From: Gymnopilus junonius
Lineage: Eukaryota > Basidiomycota > Agaricomycetes > Agaricales > Galerinaceae
Assembly (NCBI GenBank): GCA_015501075.1
Contig: JADNYJ010000357.1
Location: 1 to 33,207, forward strand
Direction of reading: 5' to 3'
Length of the DNA stretch: 33,207 nucleotides
A model generated the notes under the pieces. It worked only from the letters and a program-made list of their open reading frames with translations. It did not search any database and was not told the DNA's origin. The number at the start of each line of letters is the position of its first letter. Within the stretch, counting starts at the first letter, position 1. This document shows, one piece after another, positions 11,671 through 23,200 of this stretch. The translations under genes and the position numbers were made by a program.

Positions 11671-13755
11671 TATTGGCGGGTGTTATGTAGGTACTATGTC
11701 GCTCTAGCCGACAAACAAAAGCGGACCCAATTCAGGCCGTCGGAGTCATGGAGGACGACCAGAGTCTAGCAAAACCAAAGCTCAGCGCAAAAGGGCAGAC
11801 CGTCCGAGTCGAGGACGAGGCGAGGTGACCGTGCAGCAATTCCGTCGGTCACATACTGTGCAGGTCTTGACTCAATATGTTCCGTCGGCCCGGATTTAAT
11901 GCGATTTTGCCTTATGTGGGCTACTTTCAGGTCCAAAGTCCCTTATCTCTTTCATGAAATACGCGTCGACTTCATTTCGCTTCCAACCATCGTGTGCGCT
12001 CCATCCGTATCCTCAACCCACATACCTATCGTAACGCGCATGAAAGAGACTCCCTGCCAATAAGCCCACGGACGTGCTATCAGCTGACTGGTCTGTCCAA
12101 GTCTAAAATATCGCCCATGTCATCAACGAGAAAGCACGGCCAACACCGAAAACGGAAAACAAAGAGAACCTCAAGGCATCATGATCAGAATGGAAGCCCG
12201 GAAGAGTCAAGACCCTGAATAAAACGGAGTGTGTTATTCCGTCATGATTCCGAATGTTTTACACGCGTTCACAAGTTCTCAGGCTGGCGGCGTCTAGATC
12301 CCCTAAGGCTATGTAGGCCCTGTTCGTAATCGTGGCAACAGACTGACGACAGGGAGGCCAAGAGACGTCAGTTGTTACTATTAGCACGTACCCAGCCTTA
12401 CATGTGCATAGGACCAGGTACTAATAGTAATCCTATGATTAGGACCGACCCGATGTCAGGAAAGGAGATAATGCGGCTAAAAATAATATCTGGCCAACTA
12501 CCCCGTTGAAAAGGCCATGCAAAAAATGTCCTATTTCGAACCATCGCCGTGCATGGCCGTATGGGCGCTTGTCTGAATAACTGTAGTAATCCGTAGTGCC
12601 CAGTAAAGGGTCCACAAGTATGTATGTACGTATTTTCTTGAAGCAAGGGATCGACCAATAATCATGCCGTGAGGATCTTTGATCTATTCCTTGATAGTGA
12701 TAGATGGCAAAATGATGGAGTATGGCTATCACACCACATAGACGTTAAGTGTACTTGTAACCTCGTCAATTTCAGGAAACCAAATTCGAACATAGGAAGG
12801 TTCTATCCCTTTAGATCTGAATCATTACTACATCCCAACGAAAGAATCTACTTATTTCTTTTGACATTTATCACATTTCCTCTTATGCATATCAAATTCT
12901 TCTAGTAAATCACCTTTGTAAAGAGCTCAGAAAATGATAACTAGAGTAGAACTGGAGTATTCTGCTCTATCCACTGTCGATGCCGGTGGGTGCTTGCATT
13001 TTGAGTTGATATTCTCATGCATTCAAAGAAATACTCTAAGCACCCATTGATTAATATTACTCACAAATGCCATCTAGTGTATTCAAAATGCAGATTTGAA
13101 TGGAAGGTTTCATCAACCAGTGAGAACCCCCTCATGATCATCAATCGCAGTTTTTCTGGATCCTATCATTTGAAGCCCTGAAAACTCTGAAACTCTGAAG
13201 CCTCACCATCATACTGTCATATGTACTGGAGTCATAGTGACTGACCCACCCATCTACTCGTGAGTTCTGAATGCTGATAGAGCAAAGAACAGTTACCATA
13301 CCAGACATGCACATATATAGATGCTGTGCTGTTTAACGATTCAGAATGCACCAGATACTTGGTTGTTATCTGTCCACATCGCATTTTAAATCCAGATTCC
13401 CATGTATCATTTACTTATAGTCCTACATAGCAGTCATAATTTGAATACTCTATGATACTCACTTTTCCCACTGAAAGTATATTTGGGCCATTGATTAATT
13501 GTACTAGAGCCACTTGCATATATTACAGTATATTCCAGAATGCAACATCTTCCAAGTCCATGCCAATGTGCAGTAGTGATAGAGTACAAATTCAATCTCA
13601 GAATACATTCCCAAAAAAAAAAACTCAAAATTGTCCCAAGATGAAATGAGGATAAGTAAGTAAATACAGTTCTAACCTACTTTGATGAGGAGTAGATCAG
13701 GTCAATAAAGAGTGTATACTCTACTTGAGTATGTAGTGCAGAAAGACTACTGCAC
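11671..13755. other. Gene-poor intergenic region
   Basis: From 11671 to about 12230 lies the upstream side of ATG13. A short rightward frame (about 12119-12180, lysine-rich) might be an exon but has no support. From 12600 to 13700 the DNA is AT-rich with stops in all frames. Loosely repeated words such as ATTCAAAATGC and ATTCAGAATGC occur around 13080, 13340 and 13530, perhaps a worn repeat. I see no coding motif, tRNA or clear terminal repeats. Confidence 0.4.
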
Positions 13756-15068
13756 CTACTGTACCATGACACCCAAGTTCCTTGGGCCTGCTTCTGCTGG
13801 GCCGGGTGTATCTGCTGTTGTGGGTGTCAGTGTCAGTGTCAGTGTCAGTTGGGATATCACAGCTGGTGAAGGTGCAGAGGTAGGAGGAGGGACAGATGTA
13901 GCTGTGAGAGCTGGGTTTGTAGCTGCGCGAGTACTCGTGGTATTACTCCCCACACCACGATCCCCAGTATTCGACTTTTCTGATACACCACCGCCAGCAG
14001 CAGCAGTGCCGCCTCCGCCTCCGCCCCCGCCCCCTATTGGGTAAGATGTGTGCTGATCTTCGAGTTCCCGGTTGAATCGAGCAGAGACGCGAGAAGCAGC
14101 AATGTAGAGGATAACAGAAGCAATAATGGTGAATAAGAATGTGATCCATGTGAGGATGACTGCATCTTTTACTGTGAAATTTCAAAGGTCCATCAATCTC
14201 CAAGAACGAACAATGGGAGGAACAAATAGAAAGGAACAAAAGAAAGAAAGAAAGAAAAAGGGCAACCCAAGCTACTCACAATAATGAATACGCCTATACA
14301 CAGGCATCACCCCCACTCTGCTCTACGCCCTCGATCACACTCTGCGGAACCGGAACCTGTCCCACACTCGCCGTGACCTTTGCGCTCCTCCGTGCAATGA
14401 AAATGGTCTCCACGATGAGGTTGACTAACAGGCATAGCGCCAGCAAGAGGAGGATTGAGCCCTGCAATGCGAATGTTCGACAGAAGGAGGCGGGGCAGAG
14501 TACAGTGAGGATAAGGAAGAGGAGGGTGAAGAATGCGATGAGGAAGGAGAAGATGGTGATAAATATGCCAGGGATGAAGACATCTGAGAGTGTCCATGTG
14601 AGAGAGAGAAAGAAAGAGGCAATTGTCATTTAATGCATGAGAAACAAAAGAAATCTTTGGGAAGGAAGGTCCAGGGGAAATGCAGAATTTACATACCTTG
14701 AATATTGATCTTGACAACGGCACCAGGACCAGGAACAGCAGTGGCGACAATGTGCTTATCTTGAGCATTCAACAAACACTGTCACCGTCAACCCCTGACT
14801 GATTAAATGAATTCTATAGATCACAGCAGGACATACCAGAAGCTCCACTGATGATTCCCCAACACCATGCTAGGAAGAGCGTGATCAACCGTTCGGCGAA
14901 CCAAGGAGCGATAAGACGCGGGTAGGAGCGAGTGCGCGAGTAACGTGCGTTTCATCGGTGCAGGGGTCTGTTGGTTGTGTCACTAGATGTGGTGACTGGA
15001 CCAGGATTGGGGTTGGGAGGGTTGCCAGGGACAAGTACGGAATTGGGATCTGGAGGTGGCGCAGTCAT
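13756..15068 (-). CDS. Four-helix membrane protein with disordered tails, in-frame TGA
   Basis: Exons 15068-14837, 14759-14697, 14583-14302 and 14171-13756 all agree in phase (1,1,1,0) and give about 330 residues. The N-terminus is Pro-rich. Then come hydrophobic segment 1 (ERLITLFLAWCWGIISG), a short loop, segments 2 and 3 (IFITIFSFLIAFFTLLFLIL and SILLLLALCLLVNLIVETIF), segment 4 (LTWITFLFTIIASVILYIAA), and a cytosolic-looking tail with a glycine run and Thr/Pro/Ser-rich end. The layout resembles tetraspan/MARVEL-like fungal membrane proteins, but no family motif is certain. Codon 39 (14954-14952) is TGA although the frame on both sides is needed: a nonsense mutation, a sequencing error, or a different 5' exon. 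The third donor (T|GTGTAT) is one of several possible. Confidence 0.6.
13824..13849. repeat. GTGTCA tandem repeat (four units)
   Basis: Four head-to-tail copies of GTGTCA at 13824-13847, inside the last exon of the leftward membrane protein gene; they encode the TLTLTLTL stretch near its C-terminus. Confidence 0.85.
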
Positions 15069-16000
15069 CGTGTTGAACCATGATGATGATGTCTGAGCTG
15101 AGCTGATGATAAGAAGACGGAAATGCTTGCTAAGTACGTTTCTGAAAATACCCAATGACGTAGAAGATCAGGGGGAGAACGAAGGAGAATGAAGCAGGGA
15201 TCTAGTGCTAGAATCATAAGCATGCCAGGATTCACTGCATTGTGCAAGTACTGGGTTGTTTATCTCAAGAATGAAATGCGAAATGTAGCTCTCCTTTGTT
15301 TCTGGCACATTTTCGCCCATGTCTGCCATGTGTTGTGGGTAGGAAGGAAAGGAAAGGGTCCTGCGACCTAGAGCAAAGAATGGTAGGTTAGAATTGGGTC
15401 AGAATCAGGAGTTATCACTCTAAGGTGATCGGGTTTTTTGAGTAACAGTGAGAGATGCTCTGATGCCTAGAGTATAACCAGATATGAGATCATCAGAGAA
15501 CCTAAGTGAAGGGGTTCCCAGTAACGAAAGTTCAACAGGTTTGCAAGGGGTATCCGCCAAGGGAAGCAGATCGCAGCATTCAGGGAGTTATCGTCTCGTA
15601 ATTGAAAATGCGTCGCAAGAAATTAAAATGATAGGAGCTTGACCTTTTTTAATTCAAGTACTGCAGAAACGAGGATAGGTATGAACTAAGCAGAGTAGCA
15701 AAGGGAGGACAAGATGAGCGATCGGAGACAAGCCAAGTTGAGCATCTGAAACTGTTACTATTTGTTCATGTCAAATCGGCGTAAATGAAACATGGAGGTG
15801 GTGAAAGGCAGAGATTTGTCAAAGAGTAATAGTATCTTCTCGATGAAAGTCGCCATGAAAGAAGGAGGAGAAAAATCGCCAATTCCAAGTAAGGGATGAT
15901 CGGAGGTTAAATATGAGCCGTTGTTGAGGCGCTTATGTCATCCGTGGCCCTTCAAAACTTCAACCTAACTTCAAGCTTGAACGTTCAACGTTCAACCAGA
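15069..16000. other. Intergenic region upstream of the HNH cluster
   Basis: No gene is recognised. The stretch lies between the start of the leftward membrane protein and the rightward HNH copy 2, so it should hold both promoters. I find no CACGTG here, unlike the promoters of copy 1 and of the divergent A/B pairs. The HNH copy 2 frame is open upstream to an ATG at 15935, but alignment with the sister copies favours 16001. Confidence 0.4.
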
Positions 16001-17249
16001 ATGCCTTGCCGCTGCTTCGAATGCTCTGAGTCTTGCTCTAGCCACCAAAGCTCGACCAATTCCCACGTTGTGCCTCCAAGTACTACAAAATCTGAAAATG
16101 CTGCCATCAAACGAAGTATCGGGCTTTCCGACGGGCTCGAAAAACGCGTCATCAACGCGACTTCTGAACTATCTATGGATAGGTGCATTATCAGAAACAC
16201 AAAAGATTCCACTTGTTATAGCCATGTTCTCTCGCGAGCGACTCCTGAATACATTGTGAGCATATTCCATGTGCTGCGCATTATGAGCTCTAATGTCAGA
16301 TCAGATATCACGACTGGAGTATTCTTGGGGAATGAATTATGGTCAACTGAACGTTGATTCTTCTTACAATATTTTCCGGTGTACGCTTGATTTACTCTCA
16401 TAATTATATTTATTTATATTTATACTTAAAGTGTTTTTTTCTCTCAGTATCTACTGACTTTCACCGGTCGTTTCACCATCGCTTGTGGGTTCTAATCCCG
16501 GAGGACTCAATCCTACGCACTTACAGAAAGCACAAGAAGTGTGGTCCGGCGGATAATGATTTTGCTGATCTAATACCAGTACGTGTCTCCTTGCTCACTG
16601 AGGGCGTTCCTGTTCATAAATAACAATGTTTCCATTGTAGCCTGGTCCTTACAGATATAAATTCGTCGTTTCACGCTATCTAAAGGGTACTTCAATTAAC
16701 CGCTGGCCTAAATCCACTGAGGTATTCGAAGATACCGCTAAGGACACCTCTATCAAACAATTCGAATACCCTTTTACAAATTTCCCCACTATTGTGTCGC
16801 ATGTTCACCCACGATTTGTGATATATCACGCCGGCTTCGCATTCAAAAAGTACGTTTACGATTACTATGTATCGCGCGAAGATCTTCGAAACCCGATTCA
16901 AAATATTTTCTCTATCTACCGCACCTGGACTAAACCCATTCCCGCGGGTGCCATATGCTCCTTTGTCCGCATACCAAAATCCCTCGGTCTTATGGGCAGC
17001 ACTAGCAACAACAATGTTGACGACCAGAATGTCAGTGATCGGAGTAGTTTTACTTGTGCCGAGAGATTTAATCGGAGAAGGAAGGGACGACCAGACGACA
17101 CGGAAATTTGCAATGAATCGTTGGATTATTCAATGCTTCTCATCTTCGACGAATTGTACCCCAATGATACTACCAAAAAGGCCTCGATTCTACAATGGCT
17201 TACTACAGTCCCTATTAACCCTTATGAATTTGACATAGACTACGTCTGA
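16001..17249 (+). CDS. HNH-family protein, type A, copy 2
   Basis: Exons 16001-16255, 16305-16380 (76 nt), 16448-16578, 16641-17249; intact, 356 aa. The start is chosen because sister copies begin with a similar short Ser/Cys-rich leader about 30 residues before the conserved PPSTTKSE; an upstream in-frame ATG (15935) would add 22 residues. Putative catalytic residues are His75 (CYSHVLSR), Asn107 (NVDSSYN) and His116 (STDFHRSF), each pair separated by an intron. Further marks are PYRYKF at the start of exon 4, FPTIVSHVHPRF, the CAERFNR variant of the TRxERYN motif, and QWLTTVPINPYEFDID near the end. No signal peptide or membrane segment. Converges with type B copy 3, 190 bases apart. DNA cutting is inferred only from the HNH pattern. 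Confidence 0.85.
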
Positions 17250-17439
17250 AATAAATTACTTAGTTAGATTATCCCGTCCACGGTACGTTGGATGCTCAAA
17301 ATGACAGTTAAAGACGATTTGAAGGCTATTTGAAGCACATACTTCGATTGGTGTTAGTGCTTGCTGATTAATGGCAGCCTTAGTTCAGTCAAATTATGGG
17401 AACTCGATACGCATATTTCTCTTCGGGGATACATCATCT

Positions 17440-18878
17440 CTACAAATATAGATCCCTCATCATTGCTACTTGGTCAACGTGCTGGGCTTCTGCAACCAAG
17501 GTTGGCGTCTTCGGGAAAATAGGAATATCCAGAATAAAACACCAGACGGTGAGCAAGATGCCGATTAATACCGTGAAATCATCATAGAGGGTGTGATCCT
17601 CGATGGCAGCGGGTCTGTAAAATACCATACTATGCATTTCATCATTCTTCCGGGCGACGTCCTCAACCCAATTCATAATTCTGCCCTTTTTCTCTTCGAG
17701 TGAAAGAGGCTCACTGATGTCTACCAAAGTTTGTGAAGGGTCAGTAATCTTCCCACCTCGTTCTCTTACACGTTTTGAAGGAGGACTTCCGGTATGGACG
17801 TCGGATTGGGCGTCCCAGTGTGCAGACCTTGTGTGGTAGCTTCTATGGCTTTGATTATCTCCCTCTTTATTGTTTGATTTGTCGTCCCTGTCCCCTTCCT
17901 TGTCCTCCTTGTCCTCTGCAGTTTCCCACTCTGGCAGCAGAGGTGCGGGCTCAATCCATGCGTCATAAATTGCTTTCACTGATTTCAATTCATTCCGAAA
18001 TGTCAGCTCATAATAAAGTCTGTTGGCCATCTTTTGTCCGGCATTGAAGATGACGTATCGCGGATGAACATGAGATTTAATTGTTGGAAAGCTGTGAAAG
18101 GGAAAATGGTGGTAGGTAAAGTGCTTCTCCCTCGGAATGACCGGTCGATTAGGGGAGTCGACTTGACGGTGAATGGGTATGGACATCATCTTCTTCATGG
18201 GTACCAAGTTATACTCAAAAGGTCCCTGGTCCTTGCAGATATTCATGAAGTTGTTATTCTTCGGGCCTCGCTGTTTATGATTTTCGAATTCTCGAAGGAT
18301 TGTAGGACTAGGGATTAGTAGCCAATACCCTCGATCGAATGCGTAATGGAGCCTTGCATTTACTGTTAATTTTCGGCCCATAAGGACAGATGTGTCAGCG
18401 TACGAGTCGCACTACAATATAAGAAGCTTACAGCGGAAAATGTTGAAACGAGAGTCGACATTAAGATGCCCTGGTTGTAAACCCCATGAATATTCAAGTG
18501 AGGTGATCTGAAGGAGTGACTAAATACGTGGGTCATGTAAAGCCACGAATACCCACGCACGATTGAGTTCGGAGTGGATCGTGAAAGGAGATGTGCATAT
18601 TGAACAGCGTTTATTTCCTCAATGTTCTCGATGATGCACCTTTTCTTCGAAAGCCTAGGATCATTACAAGTAATCTTGTCAATTTCATCTTTGATGTATT
18701 GAGGTAGACTGTTTAGAATGGCCCGCTTCAAAGGTGTGGTGTATATGTCTGTCGGAAAAGGCAGGTTCCCGGCATCAGATAACTCATAGTCACCATCAAG
18801 TTCGTTGTCGGGAATTGTACTGGAGTCAGAATCGTGAGGTGGGTTCAACAATGAGTCGCTATTAGCAGGGGTAGCCAT
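17440..18878 (-). CDS. HNH-family protein, type B (membrane-anchored), copy 3
   Basis: Exons 18878-18561, 18507-18432 (76 nt), 18362-17440; intact, 438 aa. An acidic N-terminal leader is followed by a short helical region, then the HNH set: His96 (VQYAHLLSR), Asn128 (NVDSRFN), His137 (ARLHYAFDRGYW). The last fits the classical LH..FD.G.W ending best. The SHVHPRY motif, a charged Lys/Glu/Asp-rich linker and SYHTRSAHW (the B form of the TRxxR motif) follow. Near the C-terminus, DDFTVLIGILLTVWCFILDI is a single hydrophobic helix with about 25 residues after it, so the protein may be tail-anchored. Unlike copy 6 it lacks the intron after exon 3: the homologous point reads straight through (NNNFMNICKDQGPFEY). 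Divergent from copy 4. Confidence 0.82.
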
Positions 18879-19127
18879 TGATTGACAGTAGTTTGGTAAG
18901 AGAAATAAAAAATCAAGTAGAGACTGAAGTGATGGTGGTGATAATCGATGGGTTCCAATGTCTGGGTGTCTCTTACACTGCCAACAGTGGCATGAAATTC
19001 GCTGAGTTCGGACTCAGGGGTGTCACGTGCGTCATGATTCACGGGAATCGGTCCTCGGAGGTTGAAATAACCTGGTTGACTCGATTATGTCATCTACGCC
19101 TTCTTCTGTAACCCCACGTCAGCGAAG
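18879..19127. promoter_or_regulatory. Shared divergent promoter of HNH copies 3 (B) and 4 (A)
   Basis: Only 249 bases separate the two start codons. Inside lie CACGTG (19024-19029) and, eight bases on, TTCACGGG (19038-19045), the reverse complement of the CCCGTGA-type site seen in the promoters of copy 1 and of copies 5/6. No clear TATA box. Co-regulation of the A and B genes from this spacer is an inference from the layout. Confidence 0.5.
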
Positions 19128-20364
19128 ATGTCCCGCTCTTCGAGCTCCAGTTCTAGTTCCTTGGAATCCAGGTATTTCCCCAAAACACCTCCCCCAACTA
19201 CGAAGTCAGAAGATGCCGCAATTAAGCAATGTGAAGGGCTTTCTGAAGCACTCAAAAAACGCGTCCTTGACGCGACTTCTGAACTGTCTATGGATAGGTG
19301 CATCATCAGAAACACGCGAGATTCTACTTGTTATAGCCATGTTCTCTCGCGGGCGACTCCTGAACACATTGTGAGCGCGTTCTTTAGGTTGTGTTTCCTA
19401 TGTCTAATGTAAGGTCAGATGACACGACTCGAATATTCTTGGGGAATGAAATTTGGTCAATTAAATGTTGATTCATCTTCCAATATCTTACGGTGTGCGT
19501 TTTGTTGTCCTTTCGCCTGTTTTTATGCTCAATGCTCGTATCACCCAGTATCGTCTGACCTACACCGCTTGTTCCAACGTTGTCTATGGATTCTAATCCC
19601 TGAGGACCCCGCAATTCTACGATCTTTCCGAAAGCACAAGAAGCGTGGCCCGGTGGATAATAATTTTGCTGATCTAATACCGGTACGTATCCTCATCAAG
19701 CAACTGCATGAGTTCTCGGTTATAACCAGAATTGTCCTAATCGCAGGCTGGCCCATACAGATACAAATTTGTTCCATCACACTTTCTGAAGCGGCTCTCG
19801 ATTATCCGTCAGTCCGAATCCACTGGAGCGTCTGAGCACACTGCCAGTGATTCTCATGAACGATTCAAATACCCTTTTTTGGATTTCCCCACCATCGTCT
19901 CCCACGTTCACCCGCGATTTGTGATATACCATGCTGGCCGCGCCTTCAGCAAGTGGGTTTACGACTTCTGCGTCGCACGTGAAGATTTACGGAATTCAAT
20001 CGATAGGATCATGTCTATCTACCATGCATGGACTAGACCAATTCCTTCCCATGATATCCATTCTTTTGCTCACGTACCAAAATCCCTCAATCCTGTGGAC
20101 AACTCCAACGATGTTGATGATGAGAACGTCAGCGAAATGAGTAGTGTCACTCGAGCAGAACGATATCATTGGACAAGGAAGGGTCACCGAGACGACGCGG
20201 TAGCGTCCACCGAGTTGTTAGATCGCGGAACACTTCTCGTCTTTGATACCTTGGTTCCCCATGATACCCCGACAAAAGACTCGGTTTCTCGATGGCTTTC
20301 TGAAATCCCAATCTCCCCTAATGAATTTGATATAGATCCTATCTCGAATATGCCGCTCAGCTAG
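19128..20364 (+). CDS. HNH-family protein, type A, copy 4
   Basis: Exons 19128-19370, 19419-19494 (76 nt), 19549-19682 (134 nt), 19747-20364; intact, 356 aa. The leader is a serine run, then PPPTTKSED. Putative active residues are His71 (CYSHVLSR), Asn103 (NVDSSSN) and His112 (SSDLHRLF). Exon 4 opens AGPYRYKF and carries FPTIVSHVHPRF, VTRAERYHW and RWLSEIPISPNEFDIDP. The first exons match copies 1 and 2 closely (RCIIRNT.DSTCYSHVLSR). In contrast, the C-terminus ends DPISNMPLS, like copy 5 (DPVSGMPL) on the other side of the kinase and unlike copy 2, so it looks mosaic. Divergent from type B copy 3. Confidence 0.85.
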
Positions 20365-20803
20365 TCAATAAACAAATGTTGATACCCTTTGGATTATATT
20401 TTTGACACTGTATGTATTACATTCACCTTGCGAGCTTGGTTCAAAAATTCTAGCTCTGAAACCTTTGCAAAGTCTGACACCGCTCCAGAATCAACCCGTG
20501 TTAATTAGGTACGTTTTGTTGCGGTCTGACCCTTTCATTCACCTATGTATGACTTCCTTATTGTTGTGTTTTGGCCCCTATTTAAAGGCGTGCAGTTCGG
20601 CAATCACCGTCAGTCAGCCTCACAGTTGCGGCACGTCTTTTTGTGGCAATCAACTCCTCTGCCCAATCAACGAAGCGTCGCATAGCCAACACGCGTTGGA
20701 TGGACGCTTTGCCTCTGGCCCCTCTGTGGCTTCTAAGACGCCATTGTTCTTTCTCTCATAAAAATGGAGAACATTATACCTGTTCTCCAAACGTTTTCAT
20801 ATC
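20365..20803. other. Intergenic region upstream of the kinase
   Basis: No gene is supported; frames here are short and without motifs. TATTTAAAG at 20579-20587 is a TATA-like sequence about 220 bases before the kinase start and could mark its promoter with a moderate 5' leader. Confidence 0.4.
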
Positions 20804-22975
20804 TTGCCCACCCTCTCACCCTCTGTGGCATCGATGCTGAAATCTGCTTGGAAGAAAGTTCGCACCGCAGTGCCAAAGTTCAATTTCCTAATTCGCCGTA
20901 GAAAGAAACCAAAAGCCAGAGAAGAATTGTGTACGGACTGTGGCGAATGGAATCATACCCAGCTCATCCCTCAGGTTATTCACGACGAGTACTCGCTTAA
21001 CTCTCCCAGTTACCTCATTGAAGAAACTACAGAAAATTCTTCGGCAAGCTCTGAAACAAGGCCCTCGGCTATCTCTTTTGCTTCAAGAACCTTTTCTTCT
21101 GTTCCACCGAGTTCCGATAGGAACATTCGTATTGCGTCTCTCTATGGTCCTCAGGAGTCTACGCAGCGGTCTGCGGCCACTGGAATTAATACCCGCCCTT
21201 CAGCCAACGTAACCCCCAGCCTCCTTCGGGCTAACTCCGGGCATTCCGTCACTTGTTCCTCCAATACGTCAAGCATACCATCCGAGAACATTTCTGCCCT
21301 TCATCTACCGAGTATTCAAACGTCTCAATCCATCAAGAAAAGCAGTCATAATCAGAAAGAGCATCTCGGCATTACTTTTTTCCCTGGGGATGATGCAAAC
21401 GGATTCTCTTCATCTACCGATGCTCTTCAATCTGCTGCCCCTACTAATTCTGAAACTTCTCTGGATTATCAAACTCCTCCTGGCCTTGACACAGGTCAAC
21501 CTTCCGCCAATCAATATGTTTCTAATACTGACACCATTCAAGGACACACCGGAAATTCGCCTTCCCCTGGTTGTACTGGTATAAGGGTCCCCGCTGAAGC
21601 CAAGTCTTCGTCCACCTTCATCCAGAATGATTTGTTTTCTTCTGATCTGAAAGTCGAAACTATCGGCTCAGGCGTCTCCGGTAAAGTTTACAAGGTCACT
21701 CGAGAAGCTCCGCATGGCAAGGTCGTCCGCGCCGTAAAGCTCATTGATCTAAGGGAGAAAGATGACGCAGGGCTGCGCGTATATGCCCAAGAGGTCAGGA
21801 CTCTTAAACAGCTTTGGAAAGAGCAAATGTACTTTGGCCGGGATGAAGACGATCAATCGGATGGTGAATCTCACCGCGGGATGAGATATATTATGAAGCT
21901 TTTACCTCAGGAAGACTTCGTTGGAATTTGTGCCAAATCACACTTGTACATAGTCATGGCAAGTTTCTTCCGCATTTGATCTCAGCCTACTATCTCATAG
22001 ATTGGATTAGGACTATTATCCCTTGGTTCTGTCCGACTTCAGAGGGTTTATAGCACAGGACGAGCTCGCTCTTTGTTTCATTATCCTGCAAGTGGTGAGT
22101 TAGATGTCCTGTGCTTCAATCCACACAGTAATAACTAGTTCCTGTAACCTTACTTATAGACCGAAGGTCTAAATTTCTTGCATTCCATTAACATCATCCA
22201 CATGGACCTTAAACCGGAGAACGTCTTTGTTTCGAAGACAGGCAATTGCATTATCGGAGACTTTGGCGGAAGCCTCTGTGATCGTTCAACCCCCAGCCAC
22301 GTCTATCGCCCCGCTCGTGTATTCGGGTTTTGTACTCCCGGATATGTTGCACCGGAAGTCGTCAGTTATGGTGCGAAGTTCAACCATCTGTCCGATTTCT
22401 GGAGTTTGGGGGTCACAATCTATGACCTGGTGGTAATCCCTGCTCAGTTTGATGCCAACTTGACGCATCTTCAGATGGGCTTGGAGGCTTTCATGATGGC
22501 CCAGCAGATGAAGGTGTACGGATGCCCTTGCCACATTTGGTTCATGGTCACGGGGGTACGCCTAGCCTCAAGCGTCGGAACCTTGGTATAACCTGAACCG
22601 TATTCTTTTATGTCTAGATGTGCGAAGAGAACCCGGCAATGCGATGGGATGCGCGGACTATTTTGGGCCATCTACATCGGAATTATTCGTACGCTTTTTT
22701 CCATTCCATTGTCGGTTTTTTGGCTAATTGACTTCCTTCTCTTTCTGTCCAGACCCTTTCCCACCACTTCACGTAAGTACTAACTCTTATGGGATTTTAA
22801 ACCTTTTCTCATATCCCATGGCGCTATAGCACTTCTACCCTATAATCTCACTGGCCGTCGGTATAATGCTTTGCCTATGAAACGGACGAGAAAAGAACAG
22901 CGCATGAAAGAGATTTCTAGTATATTCTGTGGCATTCATTCGACGGAAAAAATCACTGCTTCTTATATTAGGTGA
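20804..22975 (+). CDS. Ser/Thr protein kinase with long disordered N-terminus (non-RD)
   Basis: Exons 20804-21958, 22011-22094, 22160-22555, 22618-22688, 22753-22772, 22830-22975; about 623 aa, all in phase. Residues 1-280 are Ser/Thr-rich and disordered with a basic patch (RRRKKPKAR) and CTDCGEW near the start. The kinase domain shows the glycine loop GSGVSGKVYKV (from 288), the ATP lysine in RAVKLI (Lys312), a helix-C glutamate in AQEVRTLKQL, HMDLKPEN (catalytic Asp429), GDFGGS (Asp447) and GYVAPEV. So it should be active, but the usual Arg of HRD is Met. Intron 1 starts GC (ATG|GCAAGT) and is confirmed by the continuing YIVM-DYYPL reading. A 42-nt in-frame stretch at 22433-22474 could be a further intron. 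It sits at the centre of the mirrored HNH blocks. Confidence 0.85.
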
Positions 22976-23200
22976 ATTGCAAATAGGCTGCAAACCAAAT
23001 TGCAAATGTTACTACAGATAATTACTCACACGCTAATGTAAACTATGCTACCTCTTCATACGCATGTCATATTTGCTTCTAAACATTGGCAACGATACGT
23101 AAGCCGTACTATGAGCTTTTGCCGTCGATAAACGTACAATTTCCAATTAGGGTATACAAATGATAAAAATTGATGCGCAATATACAGAGCCCTTCTCGAG

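Noticed and set aside
12398..12732. Leftward open frames in the gene-poor region
   Set aside because: Two overlapping frames of equal length with no motif, no start context and atypical composition.
14294..14768. Alternative leftward frame overlapping the membrane protein exons
   Set aside because: It runs through an intron and lacks the continuous hydrophobic helices that the spliced frame gives.
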